Shown: positions 50,360-59,659, numbered from the stretch's first letter. The stretch is DNA of 64,000 nucleotides from Puia dinghuensis (GCF_014642875.1 NZ_BMJC01000005.1:558001-622000), one strand, 5' to 3'. Numbers and translations: made by a program. The notes: a model not told the origin generated them from the sequence alone.

Positions 50360-51558
50360 GCCGCCGCTCCCGCAGGCTTCCGCCTGCTCACCATCCCCCG
50401 GAAAGCAAAGAATATCACCAGCGCCGTCAGCAGGATAAACACCAGGTAGCTATATCCCAGGTTGAGCGCATCCTTCGCAGGGAAGAAGTTGACGATGCCA
50501 TAGCTCAGGCTGCTGACGATCAAAAACGTAACCCCGCCCGTAAGCCCGCTGGCAACACCCGCATTATGCGGAAATCGTGTCAGACAGAAGGTCATGTAAT
50601 TGTTAAAGGTATAGCCCGCGCACACATGGATAAGAAAAGCAAAGATCACCAGGGAAGAAAGCGTCTCCACCTGGCGGACACACACCAGCATCACAAGCAC
50701 CAGCACCATCTGTATGGTATTATTCACCAGCAATTTCCGGAAGAAAGGCAACCCGATCGTCGCCTTGCTGATAAAGCCACCCACCATCCAGGCAAAACCC
50801 ATGATCAGCGAACAATAGCCCGCCGTCACCACGCTCAGCTGCAGGTGATGTTCGATAACAAACGGCCCGGTCATATTGTACACCATCACCATGGAATATG
50901 AAAGCCCAAGCAGCACGATGCCCAGGATAAATTCGCTCGTCCGGAGCATCCCCGCATACACATTCACCACCTGTCCCAACCGGAAAGGCGTGGGGTTGGG
51001 TAGCGTCTCGCCGCTAAATAACAATTCCGCGATCGTAAACCCCGCTCCGACAACGGCTAGCAGATAAAAATTCATCTCCCACCCAAACGCCGTTTGCAAC
51101 CAGCCGCCGACAAAAGGCGCGACGATGGGGCCCGTCGACCAGATGATAGAGAAAAGGCTGAGGTAATGTTTCAACCGGTCACCGGTGAACAGGTCCACAA
51201 AATAGGCCCGCTTCCCCGCGATCACCGCTCCCACGGTCACCCCCTGGACGATCCGCATGGCATAGATGACAGAAAGGGAATGCGTAAGCGCGATGACAAG
51301 ACTCGCCAGCGAGAAGAGCATCAGCGAGGCCAGACCGATCCGGTAGCGGCCAAGACTGTCCAGCACGCTGCCGATAAACAATTGACTGATCCCATAACTC
51401 ACCAGGTAAAGTGTAATAGTAACTTGTATTTGCAAACCACTCACATGAAGCGATTCCGCCATCCTGGGCAAGGCGGGAACATAAATATCCGTAGCAAATC
51501 CCGAAAGGGGAAGCAACGCCAACGCAAGAAAATTCGCAATAGATTGATGCCGTTTCAT
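50356..51558 (-). CDS. MFS drug transporter, Bcr/CflA type
   Basis: A 400-residue transporter with twelve membrane helices. The Bcr/CflA subgroup shows in 'LLPLSGFATDIYVPALPRM' (first helix) and motif A 'LFIGSVLDSLGRYRIGLAS'. Known members export drugs, cysteine or sulfonamides by proton antiport at the inner membrane. An AraC-type regulator gene precedes it by 64 bases on the same strand, so the two may be one unit. The substrate is unknown. Confidence 0.93.
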   Translation of the reverse strand: MKRHQSIANFLALALLPLSGFATDIYVPALPRMAESLHVSGLQIQVTITLYLVSYGISQLFIGSVLDSLGRYRIGLASLMLFSLASLVIALTHSLSVIYAMRIVQGVTVGAVIAGKRAYFVDLFTGDRLKHYLSLFSIIWSTGPIVAPFVGGWLQTAFGWEMNFYLLAVVGAGFTIAELLFSGETLPNPTPFRLGQVVNVYAGMLRTSEFILGIVLLGLSYSMVMVYNMTGPFVIEHHLQLSVVTAGYCSLIMGFAWMVGGFISKATIGLPFFRKLLVNNTIQMVLVLVMLVCVRQVETLSSLVIFAFLIHVCAGYTFNNYMTFCLTRFPHNAGVASGLTGGVTFLIVSSLSYGIVNFFPAKDALNLGYSYLVFILLTALVIFFAFRGMVSRRKPAGAAA

Positions 51559-51622
51559 GCCACAAAGCTACCCCGGCCCTTCCGCTCCGTCGTTTCAGTA
51601 TCCAAACGGATCATTATAAAAA

Positions 51623-52531
51623 TCAAACAATGGCATTCCTCGCCTGCAGGGGCGTTAGCCCCGTATGCTTCTTAAAAAATATATTAAAATAAGCAGGATA
51701 TTCAAAGCCAAGTCCATAAGCGATCTGGGCGATATTCCAGTCCGAATGTCGCAACAGGGCCGTCGCTTCCTTCACCACCCGGGCGGAGATATGTTCGGTG
51801 GTCGTCTTACCCGTCACCTCCTTCAGGGCCCGGTTGAGGTGGTTTACATGCACGGACAGCTTTTCGGCAAAATCATTGGCCGTCTTCAACTGCAGCTCCG
51901 TCTCCTCGGTATCGATCGGGAACTGCCGCTCCAGCAGCTCGAGGAATTGCTGGGTGATCCGGGCCGCCGCCCCGGCCGGTCGCTCGACTTCCTCTGCCGG
52001 TCGCAGCTTCATCGCCTGGTGGATCAGCAGGTGCAGGTAATTCCGCAGCAGGTCGAATTTGTGGGAATACTCGGAGGCCATTTCCTCCATCATCTTCCGG
52101 AAGAGATAGGACACTTCTTCCTGTTGGCGCTCGTCCAGGAAGAACACCGGCATCCCGCCCATTTGGAAAAGCGGCGAATCCTGCAGGGTTTCCTTCCGCT
52201 CCACCGGGTGGACGAACGCATCGGTAAAAAGGCAGTACCAACCTTTCTGCTCTGTCGAAACCGCTTCCCAGGAATAGGGCACCACCGGGTTGGAAAAAAG
52301 CAGGGCGGGCCTGTCCATCTCGATCGTCTTGTCGGCATAATGCAGCCTCCCCGTCCCCAGGACAAGCGACACCTTGTAAAAATCCCGCCGGCCATACGGC
52401 GTCGTCCGGTAACAGGTATCGCGCGGAAACACATTGAAATGCCCCGATCCCGCATTGTTCAGCGGGAGACCCTGCGCCTCGGTCTTCCGAAGCCGGGCAT
52501 AGAATTGATGTATCGTCTCAGTCGGCTGCAT
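51623..52531 (-). CDS. AraC-family regulator with cupin-like effector domain
   Basis: Starting at the ATG at 52531 gives 302 residues; a TTG 15 codons upstream adds hydrophobic sequence unlikely in a cytosolic regulator. The N-terminal half is a cupin-like ligand domain ('GRLHYADKTIEMDRPALLFS'). The C-terminal half carries the two AraC helix-turn-helix units ('DFAEKLSVHVNHLNRALKEV', 'IAQIAYGLGFEYPAYFNIFF'). It lies directly before the MFS transporter and probably controls it. Confidence 0.92.
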   Translation of the reverse strand: MQPTETIHQFYARLRKTEAQGLPLNNAGSGHFNVFPRDTCYRTTPYGRRDFYKVSLVLGTGRLHYADKTIEMDRPALLFSNPVVPYSWEAVSTEQKGWYCLFTDAFVHPVERKETLQDSPLFQMGGMPVFFLDERQQEEVSYLFRKMMEEMASEYSHKFDLLRNYLHLLIHQAMKLRPAEEVERPAGAAARITQQFLELLERQFPIDTEETELQLKTANDFAEKLSVHVNHLNRALKEVTGKTTTEHISARVVKEATALLRHSDWNIAQIAYGLGFEYPAYFNIFFKKHTGLTPLQARNAIV

Positions 52532-52618
52532 CCGTGAACAGAGCCACAAAGGTAGCGGAATAATTATAAAATTCAATCAACCGCCCAACAAGCCAAGCCG
52601 TGTCCTCCCGGCCCTCAT

Positions 52619-53596
52619 TCACCCCTTCTCCCTTTCCTCCAGCCACTTGTCCAGCGGCACCCACCAGATATTGAGCATCCCCGTTTCCCATTCGCTGCAA
52701 GCCATAGCCCGCCGCTTACTCCCGGCTTCACCAGGGTCGTCGGTTTTCGGTACCCAGGTGCTGGAAAAATACAAACGCCGGTGGTCGGGACTAAGCCGGG
52801 CTTCAATATTGCCGACGCTCCGGTTCACTTCCACTCCAAGCGAACGGGGCACACCCCAAACCGCACCATTGCGGAAAACAATAAAGAGCTCGTTTTGTGT
52901 CGCGGGCGGTCGCCGGCTGCTGAACACCAGGAAGGACTCATCCGGCGCCACCGCCGGATCTACATCGCCCACCGTATCAGCCGAACTGAACGGCGCCGCA
53001 ACGGGCTGCTCATAGCTCCCATCACGATACGCACTGCGATAAAGATGGAACTTCCCGCTGTCCCCAACCGGTCGCATAAAGTAAAGCGTACCGTCTCCCG
53101 TGATGGCCGGGCTGAACACGGAAGCGTCGCGGTTGATCATATCGGGAAGCCGGTAGGGCTCACCCCAACCCTCACCCTTACGATCTACCCGCCAAAGGTT
53201 CCCTCCCCCGGTGGGCCACACCTTTCCATTCCAGACACCATCCAGGCGCTTTCCACCCGGGACGACAGGGCGATTGGAAGAAAATATCAAATAAGATCCG
53301 TCAGGGGCCATTGCCGGTTCGATATCCTGCCAACTGCCGGAAAAGGAAGCGATATCCGGTGCAGACCACACCCCGTTGCGCAATCGCGAGACAAGGATGA
53401 CAGCGGACAAGGCCGGACCGCTTCGATGAAAATACACCGTTTTCCCATCCGGACTAAAGGCAGGCGCAGCGTCATGCACCGCACCGGAAATGATCCCCGG
53501 CGCAAACAGCTCCGGCTTGACAGGCTGCCCGGCAGCATCCATCAGTGCCGAAACAAAGAACACAACAAATAAATAGCGGTTGATCATATAGCTCAT
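52619..53596 (-). CDS. Exported PD40/TolB-type beta-propeller protein
   Basis: A 325-residue protein with a signal peptide (about 1-23). It has five or six PD40 blades marked by 'SPDGKTVYFHRSG', 'APDGSYLIFSSNRP', 'TGDGTLYFMRPVG', 'APDESFLVFSSRRP' and 'SPDHRRLYFSSTW'. No catalytic domain is attached. Similar proteins occur across Bacteroidota with unknown ligands. It differs from the lipoprotein propeller at 2826-3707 in having no lipobox. Confidence 0.88.
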   Translation of the reverse strand: MSYMINRYLFVVFFVSALMDAAGQPVKPELFAPGIISGAVHDAAPAFSPDGKTVYFHRSGPALSAVILVSRLRNGVWSAPDIASFSGSWQDIEPAMAPDGSYLIFSSNRPVVPGGKRLDGVWNGKVWPTGGGNLWRVDRKGEGWGEPYRLPDMINRDASVFSPAITGDGTLYFMRPVGDSGKFHLYRSAYRDGSYEQPVAAPFSSADTVGDVDPAVAPDESFLVFSSRRPPATQNELFIVFRNGAVWGVPRSLGVEVNRSVGNIEARLSPDHRRLYFSSTWVPKTDDPGEAGSKRRAMACSEWETGMLNIWWVPLDKWLEEREKG

Positions 53597-53659
53597 ATAG
53601 CTGTTTTAGCTGCCAATATCCATTGCCGCCAGAACTTCACCAAGCAGATTCAATCCCTT

Positions 53660-53770
53660 CCGCATGCATTTCAATCAATGGCCCGTTCGCCGCCACCCGC
53701 CCCATCGTCCTCCTTTCCACCCACGACCCCGCCACCCGCCCCGTCATCGGCCATATTACCAAACCGCGAT
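53660..53770 (+). pseudogene. Possible remnant of an MBL-fold gene 3' end
   Basis: Within this gap, 53705-53731 matches 50292-50318 of the MBL-fold gene at 26 of 27 bases, and in the matching frame encodes 'RPIVLLSTHDPATRP', like the family's 'PLVLLPTHDPGAATRL'. A stop follows near 53770. No upstream body of the gene is present. It could be a decayed fragment or chance similarity in C-rich DNA. Confidence 0.3.
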
Positions 53771-54538
53771 GATTCTTGAAAACCCACCGGTTGCTTTTCC
53801 TACCTTGGGCGCGCCTACTATGATTGTTGCTCCCGTTTTCGGGATGTTGGAAAGATTTGCCACACATTCCACAGCCCATTTCCCGGCCGCAAAAAGCATT
53901 TTATGCCCGGTATATTTTTCATCGATGCCAGGGTCGATCGACAGATCGTCCACCCCAATTCCTGCAATACTTCTTTGCGTTAATAAAAATTGAATGGCCG
54001 CACTCGAAAATCCGGGATAATGTTTTACTTGTTGACTGTCCAGTCCAACGAACATCGGGTCTTTCAAATGAGCCTCCCACCCTGAATACATCATTACACA
54101 GGAATGATCCGGTATTTTGCCGTACTGCGATTCAAATGTTTTAATGTCATCAACAGTCAGTTCCGCATCTCTGTTCTTCGATGCTTTATCTGAAATGTCG
54201 ATCACTACCACCGGAACGATCAGGTCTTCCAAGGCAATTTGATCAAGCGATTTTTGATTCTCGATAAAGTGATTTGGCGCATCGGTATGTGTACCTAAAT
54301 GTTCGTGTATTTTCCATGAGTTGGCTGCGACACCATTTTCCTTGAGTGTAGCCATGGGAATAAGCTGAAAGGGATAGGTCATGTTTTTCACCGGTATATA
54401 CGGGAAATCAGGGGTCAACGTGTGTGTCAGGTCCACAATGTGATTGATGTGAAGGATACGGTCGTTGTTCTGATTAGATCGATCATGGCAACCAACAAAA
54501 AGTATCCCCAGGAATAATACAGAAATCTTTGTTATCAT
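53756..54538 (-). CDS. Cyclase-family (kynurenine-formamidase-like) lipoprotein
   Basis: A protein of about 260 residues. An ATG at 54538 gives a clean lipoprotein signal ('TKISVLFLGILFVGC'); an ATG at 54550 is also possible. The cyclase motif 'HEHLGTHTDAPNHF' and 'VVVIDISDKASKN' supply the metal and active-site residues; the end 'GVDDLSIDPGIDEKYTGHKM' is typical. Family members hydrolyse N-formylkynurenine or other amides. The gene is visibly richer in A+T than its neighbours, which may mean it was acquired. It is divergent from the molybdenum hydroxylase gene with a palindrome between. Confidence 0.9.
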   Translation of the reverse strand: MITKISVLFLGILFVGCHDRSNQNNDRILHINHIVDLTHTLTPDFPYIPVKNMTYPFQLIPMATLKENGVAANSWKIHEHLGTHTDAPNHFIENQKSLDQIALEDLIVPVVVIDISDKASKNRDAELTVDDIKTFESQYGKIPDHSCVMMYSGWEAHLKDPMFVGLDSQQVKHYPGFSSAAIQFLLTQRSIAGIGVDDLSIDPGIDEKYTGHKMLFAAGKWAVECVANLSNIPKTGATIIVGAPKVGKATGGFSRIIAVW

Positions 54539-54573
54539 ATCGATTGGCATTTACTCTATAAAAATATAATGAA

Positions 54574-54592
54574 TTACCTTCGTACAAGGTAA
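54574..54592. promoter_or_regulatory. Perfect operator-like palindrome in a divergent promoter
   Basis: TTACCTT-CGTAC-AAGGTAA is a perfect 7-base inverted repeat centred between the cyclase and the molybdenum hydroxylase genes, 35 bases from one start codon and 43 from the other. The half-site type resembles sites I recall for HxlR-family regulators, but the nearest HxlR gene is 30 kb away. Confidence 0.6.
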
Positions 54593-54635
54593 CTTTTTGC
54601 TTCTTCCATCGACGTATCTATCAACTCCACGAACT

Positions 54636-56912
54636 ATGCGTCAAAGTAGAAGGAATTTTATCAAAACAGCCGGTTGCCTTACCATCGGTTTCTGCCTGGG
54701 TGGACCCTCCTTCACCTGGCCCAGCCCCTCACAATCCCTCCCCGGCGACCTCCGCGAGAACCCCCACATCAACGCCTGGCTTGAGATCCTCGCCGACGGC
54801 CGCGTACGCGTCCTCACCGGTAAGATCGAACTTGGCCAGGGCATCCGCACGGCCGTAGCCCAGATGGCCGCGGAAGAACTGAACCTCGACATGTCACAGG
54901 TAGAAGTCACCATGGCGGAAACCGGCGTCACCCCCGATGAAGGTTACACCGCAGGCAGCAACTCCATTGAAATGAGCGCAGTGGCCATCCGCTACGCCGC
55001 CGCCGCCGCAAAACAACGTTTACTCCTGTTGGCTGCCGAAAAATGGGGCGTCCCTGCCACCGGGCTTGTCTTCACACAAGGCAAGGTCAGCACGACGGAC
55101 GGCGGCCACACCATCAGCCTCGCCCAATTGCTGGACGGCCGCCAGATCACCGATGAGGTCCGCATGCCCGTCACCCTCAAACCCAAAGAGCAACACCAAC
55201 TGGTAGGCAAAGCCGTTCCGCGCGAAGACAACATCCGCATCGTCTATGGCCAACCGGTATATGTGCAAGACCTCACCTTCCCCGGTATGCTGCACGGCCG
55301 CGTCGTCCGCCCACCGGGATATGGCGCGCAACTGCTCCATTTCGATGAACAGGCGGCTAAAAGCAAATCACCCGGTCTCCTGAAAACAGTAGTGAGCGGC
55401 AGCTTCCTCGCCGTCATAGCAGACAACGAATACCATGCCATCCGCGCCCAACAAGCCGCACACGCCGCCGCAAAGTGGTCGGCCGGCCCGCCTCTTCCAA
55501 ACCTGCAAGGCACTGATCTTGCCACCTATATAAAAACCCTCCCGGTGCAACCCGAAAAGGTCGCCGAAAAAGGTGATCTCTCCACCTTGCCAAACGGCAC
55601 CACCATAAAGGCCACTTATTTCAAACCTTATATCATGCACGGCTCCATCGGCCCCTCCTGCGCCGTCGCCCGCTATGACAACAACAAACTCGAGATCTGG
55701 ACACACAGCCAGGGAGTATACCCGCTACGCGAGACCCTGGCCGATTTCCTCCACCTTCCTGCTGAAAACATCCATATAAAAGGCACCCCGGGCTCAGGTT
55801 GTTATGGCCACAACGGTGCCGACGACGTCGCCGCCGATGCCGCCTTGCTGGCGATGGCCCTGCCCGGTAAGCATATCCACTTACAATGGTCACGGGACGA
55901 CGAACACGCCTGGGAACCCTACGGCAGCGCCATGATTATGGAATTAGAAGCCGCCATGCAGCCATCAGGCAACATCACGCATTGGAAATATACCCTATGG
56001 TCGGACACCCATGGTACCCGCCCCGGCGGCCAGGCGGCCAACCTGCTGGCCGCACATTATATCGCAAACCCGGTTTCCCAACGCCCCTCCGGCTTCAGCG
56101 GCGGGGCTCACCGCAATGCCGAACCCTATTACGCCATTCCCAACCAGCGGGTAGACGCCAATTTCTTTAATGGCCCGCTCCGCACATCCTCCCTCCGGAG
56201 CCTCGGCGCCTATGCCAACCTCTTCGCCATCGAATCATTCATGGACGAACTGGCCGCATCAGCCGGGAAAGACCCCTATGAATTCCGGTTACTCAACCTC
56301 GACGACGACCGCGCCAAAGCCGTCCTCCGCCAACTACAACAACGCACATCTACACCCTCATCCACCACCGCAACCGCTACCACAAACTCCACCACCCCGA
56401 ACCAACACCCCGCCAACTCCACCACACCAGACCAACACCCCGCCAACACCAAAACCGCTACCGGCATCGCCTTCTCCCGCTACAAAAACGCCGGAACTTA
56501 CTGCGCCATAGCCGCCCGCGTATCGGTGGACACCAAAACCGGCAATGTCCGCGTCCAAAAAATGTGGGCCGTCATCGACGCCGGCGAAGTCATCAACCTC
56601 GACGGCCTCAAAAACCAGATCGAAGGCGGCATGGTCCAATCCGCCAGTTGGACGCTTTTCGAACAAGTAAAATTCAACGAAAAACACATCACCAGCCGCG
56701 ACTGGACTACATACCCCATCATGCACATCGACCAGGCTCCCGAACTCGAAGTCACTGTCATCGATCGCCCACAAGAACAACCCTTCGGCGCCGGCGAAGC
56801 AGCCCAGGGTCCCGCAGCAGCCGCCATCGTCAATGCTATCTACCACGCCTGCGGTAAAAGGATCCGCCATCTACCCGTCGGCTCCATTAACATCTCCCCA
56901 ACATCTCTTTAA
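54636..56912 (+). CDS. Tat-exported molybdenum hydroxylase large subunit (xanthine dehydrogenase / IorB-like)
   Basis: The ATG at 54636 gives 758 residues with a twin-arginine signal (S-R-R-N-F-I-K, then 'TAGCLTIGFCLGG'). The molybdopterin-binding large-subunit pattern follows: 'GRVRVLTGKIELGQGIRTAV', 'GRVVRPPGYGAQ', 'GCYGHNGADDVAADAALLAM' and 'QPFGAGEAAQGPAAAAIVNAIY' in pieces. It resembles isoquinoline 1-oxidoreductase beta subunits. A Ser/Thr/Asn/Pro-rich repeat (about residues 570-608, unit 'QHPANSTTP') interrupts the domain. No small 2Fe-2S subunit, cytochrome or cofactor-maturation gene is adjacent, so partners must lie elsewhere. Confidence 0.92.
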   Translation: MRQSRRNFIKTAGCLTIGFCLGGPSFTWPSPSQSLPGDLRENPHINAWLEILADGRVRVLTGKIELGQGIRTAVAQMAAEELNLDMSQVEVTMAETGVTPDEGYTAGSNSIEMSAVAIRYAAAAAKQRLLLLAAEKWGVPATGLVFTQGKVSTTDGGHTISLAQLLDGRQITDEVRMPVTLKPKEQHQLVGKAVPREDNIRIVYGQPVYVQDLTFPGMLHGRVVRPPGYGAQLLHFDEQAAKSKSPGLLKTVVSGSFLAVIADNEYHAIRAQQAAHAAAKWSAGPPLPNLQGTDLATYIKTLPVQPEKVAEKGDLSTLPNGTTIKATYFKPYIMHGSIGPSCAVARYDNNKLEIWTHSQGVYPLRETLADFLHLPAENIHIKGTPGSGCYGHNGADDVAADAALLAMALPGKHIHLQWSRDDEHAWEPYGSAMIMELEAAMQPSGNITHWKYTLWSDTHGTRPGGQAANLLAAHYIANPVSQRPSGFSGGAHRNAEPYYAIPNQRVDANFFNGPLRTSSLRSLGAYANLFAIESFMDELAASAGKDPYEFRLLNLDDDRAKAVLRQLQQRTSTPSSTTATATTNSTTPNQHPANSTTPDQHPANTKTATGIAFSRYKNAGTYCAIAARVSVDTKTGNVRVQKMWAVIDAGEVINLDGLKNQIEGGMVQSASWTLFEQVKFNEKHITSRDWTTYPIMHIDQAPELEVTVIDRPQEQPFGAGEAAQGPAAAAIVNAIYHACGKRIRHLPVGSINISPTSL

Positions 56913-57005
56913 CAACCGCTAAACGCACATCCACAAAAGCTTTTCCCATCTTGCAGGAGCCGTCCGGCAATACCCTCCGGACCCAACCCTGAAAAAACAC
57001 CCCGT

Positions 57006-57563
57006 ATGAATAAAACACTCCTCACTGTCCTTCTCTTGCCCTTTCTTTCCATCACCATTTCCCATGCCCAGTCCCGCAACGCAGTACCCGATCTTTCCCC
57101 TGATAAAGTCACCCTCGGTATAGGCGGCGGTCAGGACTACGGCGGCCTGGGCCTCAACCTCACCGTCTATCCGCAAAAGAACATCGGCCTCTTCGCCGCC
57201 GGCGGCTACGCCCTGGCAGGCTTCGGCTACAATGTGGGCGTAAAGCTCCGCCTCCTGCCCAATGAAGGCGTTTCCAAAGTCAGGCCCTTCCTCGCGGCCA
57301 TGTATGGCTACAATGCGGCAATCGCCGTCTCGGATGCATCGCAGTACAACAAGCTCTTCTATGGCCCTACCGTCGGCGGCGGCCTCGACATCGGCTCCCT
57401 CTTTATGCATAAGGGTTATATTTCCCTGGCGATTTGGGTGCCCATCCGCGGGGATGACGTCGATAATTATATCAACAACCTGAAGACCAATTACGGCGTA
57501 GCATTCAACAACCATTTGCTGCCCATTTCGTTCTCTGTCGGTTACAAATTCATCCTCGATTAA
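57006..57563 (+). CDS. Exported outer-membrane-like hypothetical protein
   Basis: A 185-residue protein with a signal peptide (to about residue 21, ending SHAQ). The body is Gly/Tyr-rich with alternating beta-strand patterns ('LGIGGGQDYGGLGLNLTVY', 'IGLFAAGGYALAGFGYNVG') and ends 'FSVGYKFILD', like a small beta-barrel. I recognise no specific family. It lies between the molybdenum hydroxylase and the lipase maturation factor in the same direction, with a 28-base gap to the latter. Confidence 0.78.
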   Translation: MNKTLLTVLLLPFLSITISHAQSRNAVPDLSPDKVTLGIGGGQDYGGLGLNLTVYPQKNIGLFAAGGYALAGFGYNVGVKLRLLPNEGVSKVRPFLAAMYGYNAAIAVSDASQYNKLFYGPTVGGGLDIGSLFMHKGYISLAIWVPIRGDDVDNYINNLKTNYGVAFNNHLLPISFSVGYKFILD

Positions 57564-57591
57564 CCCCCGGGAATTTGGTAACTTACAGGGC

Positions 57592-59199
57592 ATGCTTAGC
57601 CCGCTCGCCAACGGCAATTCAGAGGACGCCGGTCCAACGTACTGGCTCACTCGCTTCCTCATCCTCCGGCTGCTCGGGGTGGTCTATGCCATAGGCTTTC
57701 TCGTGGCGATCAACGAGGTTATTCCCCTCATCGGCGCGAATGGCCTCCTTCCCGCAGGCATCTTCGTACGGCGCGTCTCCGCCGTAGTCGGGTCGACGGG
57801 CGGTTTCCTCCGGCTGCCCTCCATCTTCTGGTTCACCCACTCCGACACGGCTCTCCTGACTGCCGCCTGGGTCGGGTTCCTCTTATCCTGCGTCGTCGCG
57901 GCCGGCTTCGCCAATGCGCTGACACTCTTCGTTCTCTGGTTCCTGTATATGTCCTTCATCAATGTAGGCCAGGACTGGTATGGCTATGGATGGGAGATCC
58001 AGCTTCTCGAGACCGGCTTCCTTGCCATCTTCCTTTGCCCCCTGCTCGACATGCGCCCCTTTCCCCGGCGCGCGCCGCCGTTGCCCATCATTGTGCTTTT
58101 TCGCTGGCTCATCTGCCGCATCATGTTGGGCTCGGGACTGATCAAGCTTCGCGGCGACGAAGTCTGGCGCAACGGGACAGCACTCTATTATCATTTCGAG
58201 ACCCAGCCCCTGCCCGGTCCGCTCAGCCGTTGGTTCCATTTTCTGCCCCGCATAGTGCTGCGAATAGGCGTCTGGTATAATTGGCTGGCCGAAATAGTAG
58301 CGCCCTTCTTTGTTTTCTGGCCCCGCCCCGCCCGCCACATCGCAGGCATCGTCATCGTCGGGCTCCAATTCATCCTCATCCTCAGTGGCAACCTGTCCTT
58401 CCTGAATTGGCTCACCATCATCCCCGCACTCGCCTGTTTCGACGATGGTTTCTGGTCCAGGCTCCTTCCCCGCGCCCTCGTTCGCCGCGCAGAAGCCGCC
58501 GAAGCCAAGGCCGAACCTTCCCGGCCCATGACCACCATCGCCTGGGGCATCACCGTCATCATCGCCCTGCTGAGCGTCGAACCCGTAGTTAATATGCTGT
58601 CGCCGCAACAGATCATGAACACCTCCTACAATCCCCTCGATCTCGTAAATACTTATGGCGCCTTCGGCTCTGTAGGGCAAGAACGGTTCAATGTCGTATT
58701 CGAAGGGACGATGGACGACATCCCCAACGACAGTGCCAACTGGAAAGAATATCCTTATAGAGGGCTGCCCGTCGCCCTCGACAAGCGGCCGCCACAGGTC
58801 GCCCCCTACCAGCTGCGTCTCGACTGGCAAATGTGGTTCGCGGCTATGTCGACACCCGACGAATATCCATGGACGTTAACCCTAATCTTCAAGCTCCTCA
58901 ATAACGACCCCGGGGCTGTCAGCCTTTTCGCCGGCAACCCTTTCCCGGATAAGCCTCCACGTTACATCCGGGCAGTACTCTATCGCTATAGCTTTGCAAG
59001 ATCGGGCAACTCCGCCGGTCTCTGGTGGACGCGCCAACGCATCGGCAACACCTGGCTTCCTCCCATGGCCGCCGACGACCCGCGCCTTATCATTCCCGCC
59101 GAGGGCCAGGAGGCACAGATCCCTCGCTACCATCGGCACTCCACCGCAATCAATGCGCAACTTTTATATAACCCCATCCTTCCCGCTGCTTCGAGATGA
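57592..59199 (+). CDS. Lipase maturation factor family membrane protein
   Basis: A 535-residue LMF1/2-like protein with several N-terminal membrane helices ('LILRLLGVVYAIGFLVAIN', 'ALTLFVLWFLYMSFINVGQ'). The family region includes 'WYGYGWEIQLLETGFLAIFL', 'RWLICRIMLGSGLIKLRGDE' and 'NTYGAFGSVGQERFNVVFEG', and the C-terminal part is soluble ('PRYIRAVLYRYSF'). In animals LMF1 helps lipoprotein lipase fold; bacterial roles are unknown. The last 50 bases overlap the convergent DsrE gene. Confidence 0.93.
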   Translation: MLSPLANGNSEDAGPTYWLTRFLILRLLGVVYAIGFLVAINEVIPLIGANGLLPAGIFVRRVSAVVGSTGGFLRLPSIFWFTHSDTALLTAAWVGFLLSCVVAAGFANALTLFVLWFLYMSFINVGQDWYGYGWEIQLLETGFLAIFLCPLLDMRPFPRRAPPLPIIVLFRWLICRIMLGSGLIKLRGDEVWRNGTALYYHFETQPLPGPLSRWFHFLPRIVLRIGVWYNWLAEIVAPFFVFWPRPARHIAGIVIVGLQFILILSGNLSFLNWLTIIPALACFDDGFWSRLLPRALVRRAEAAEAKAEPSRPMTTIAWGITVIIALLSVEPVVNMLSPQQIMNTSYNPLDLVNTYGAFGSVGQERFNVVFEGTMDDIPNDSANWKEYPYRGLPVALDKRPPQVAPYQLRLDWQMWFAAMSTPDEYPWTLTLIFKLLNNDPGAVSLFAGNPFPDKPPRYIRAVLYRYSFARSGNSAGLWWTRQRIGNTWLPPMAADDPRLIIPAEGQEAQIPRYHRHSTAINAQLLYNPILPAASR

Positions 59200-59566
59200 T
59201 CTCATAGATCCCATCCGGAACTACTTCCACACCCGGTACCAATTGATCCTTGTCGATATTGTTCCGCTTCATCGTCATCGCACACACTTTAAAACTGGCC
59301 TTATCGTCGGCTATAAGCTTTTCAACAGCCCCCTGCTGCCCCGAACGTCCCTTCACCGCCATGTCCAACCCCTGCCCATAGATCACTACCTCCAATTTCG
59401 CATCCGGGTTGGCCCCCTTGATAAGCCCGATCTCCCGGATGATGGCCTGCTGGTTCACACTATCTCTGCTGGTCAGGTCGAATACAACCCTATAATCCTT
59501 AGTCTGCGAGAAGCCAGTCGCAGTCACCAGCATAAACAGACTACTAAAAAGAAGGTGCTTTTTCAT
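59150..59566 (-). CDS. Exported DsrE/DsrF-family protein
   Basis: Starting at the ATG at 59566 gives 138 residues with a signal peptide (KKHLLFSSLFMLVTATGFSQ). A DsrE-like fold follows: 'YRVVFDLTSRDSVNQQAII', 'AKLEVVIYGQGLDMAV', 'SFKVCAMTMKRNNI', ending 'GVEVVPDGIYEIISKQREGW'. The single Cys in 'KVCAMT' matches the position often used for sulfur relay, but export makes that role uncertain. It overlaps the 3' end of the lipase maturation factor gene by 50 bases. Confidence 0.88.
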   Translation of the reverse strand: MKKHLLFSSLFMLVTATGFSQTKDYRVVFDLTSRDSVNQQAIIREIGLIKGANPDAKLEVVIYGQGLDMAVKGRSGQQGAVEKLIADDKASFKVCAMTMKRNNIDKDQLVPGVEVVPDGIYEIISKQREGWGYIKVAH

Positions 59567-59659
59567 AATGAAAGTATTTGAGGATAAAATTACCCTCGCC
59601 TTTAAACTTTCCAATAGCATGTTTGGGGGGGATACGCTAAGACCCTTCAAAAAACAAAA

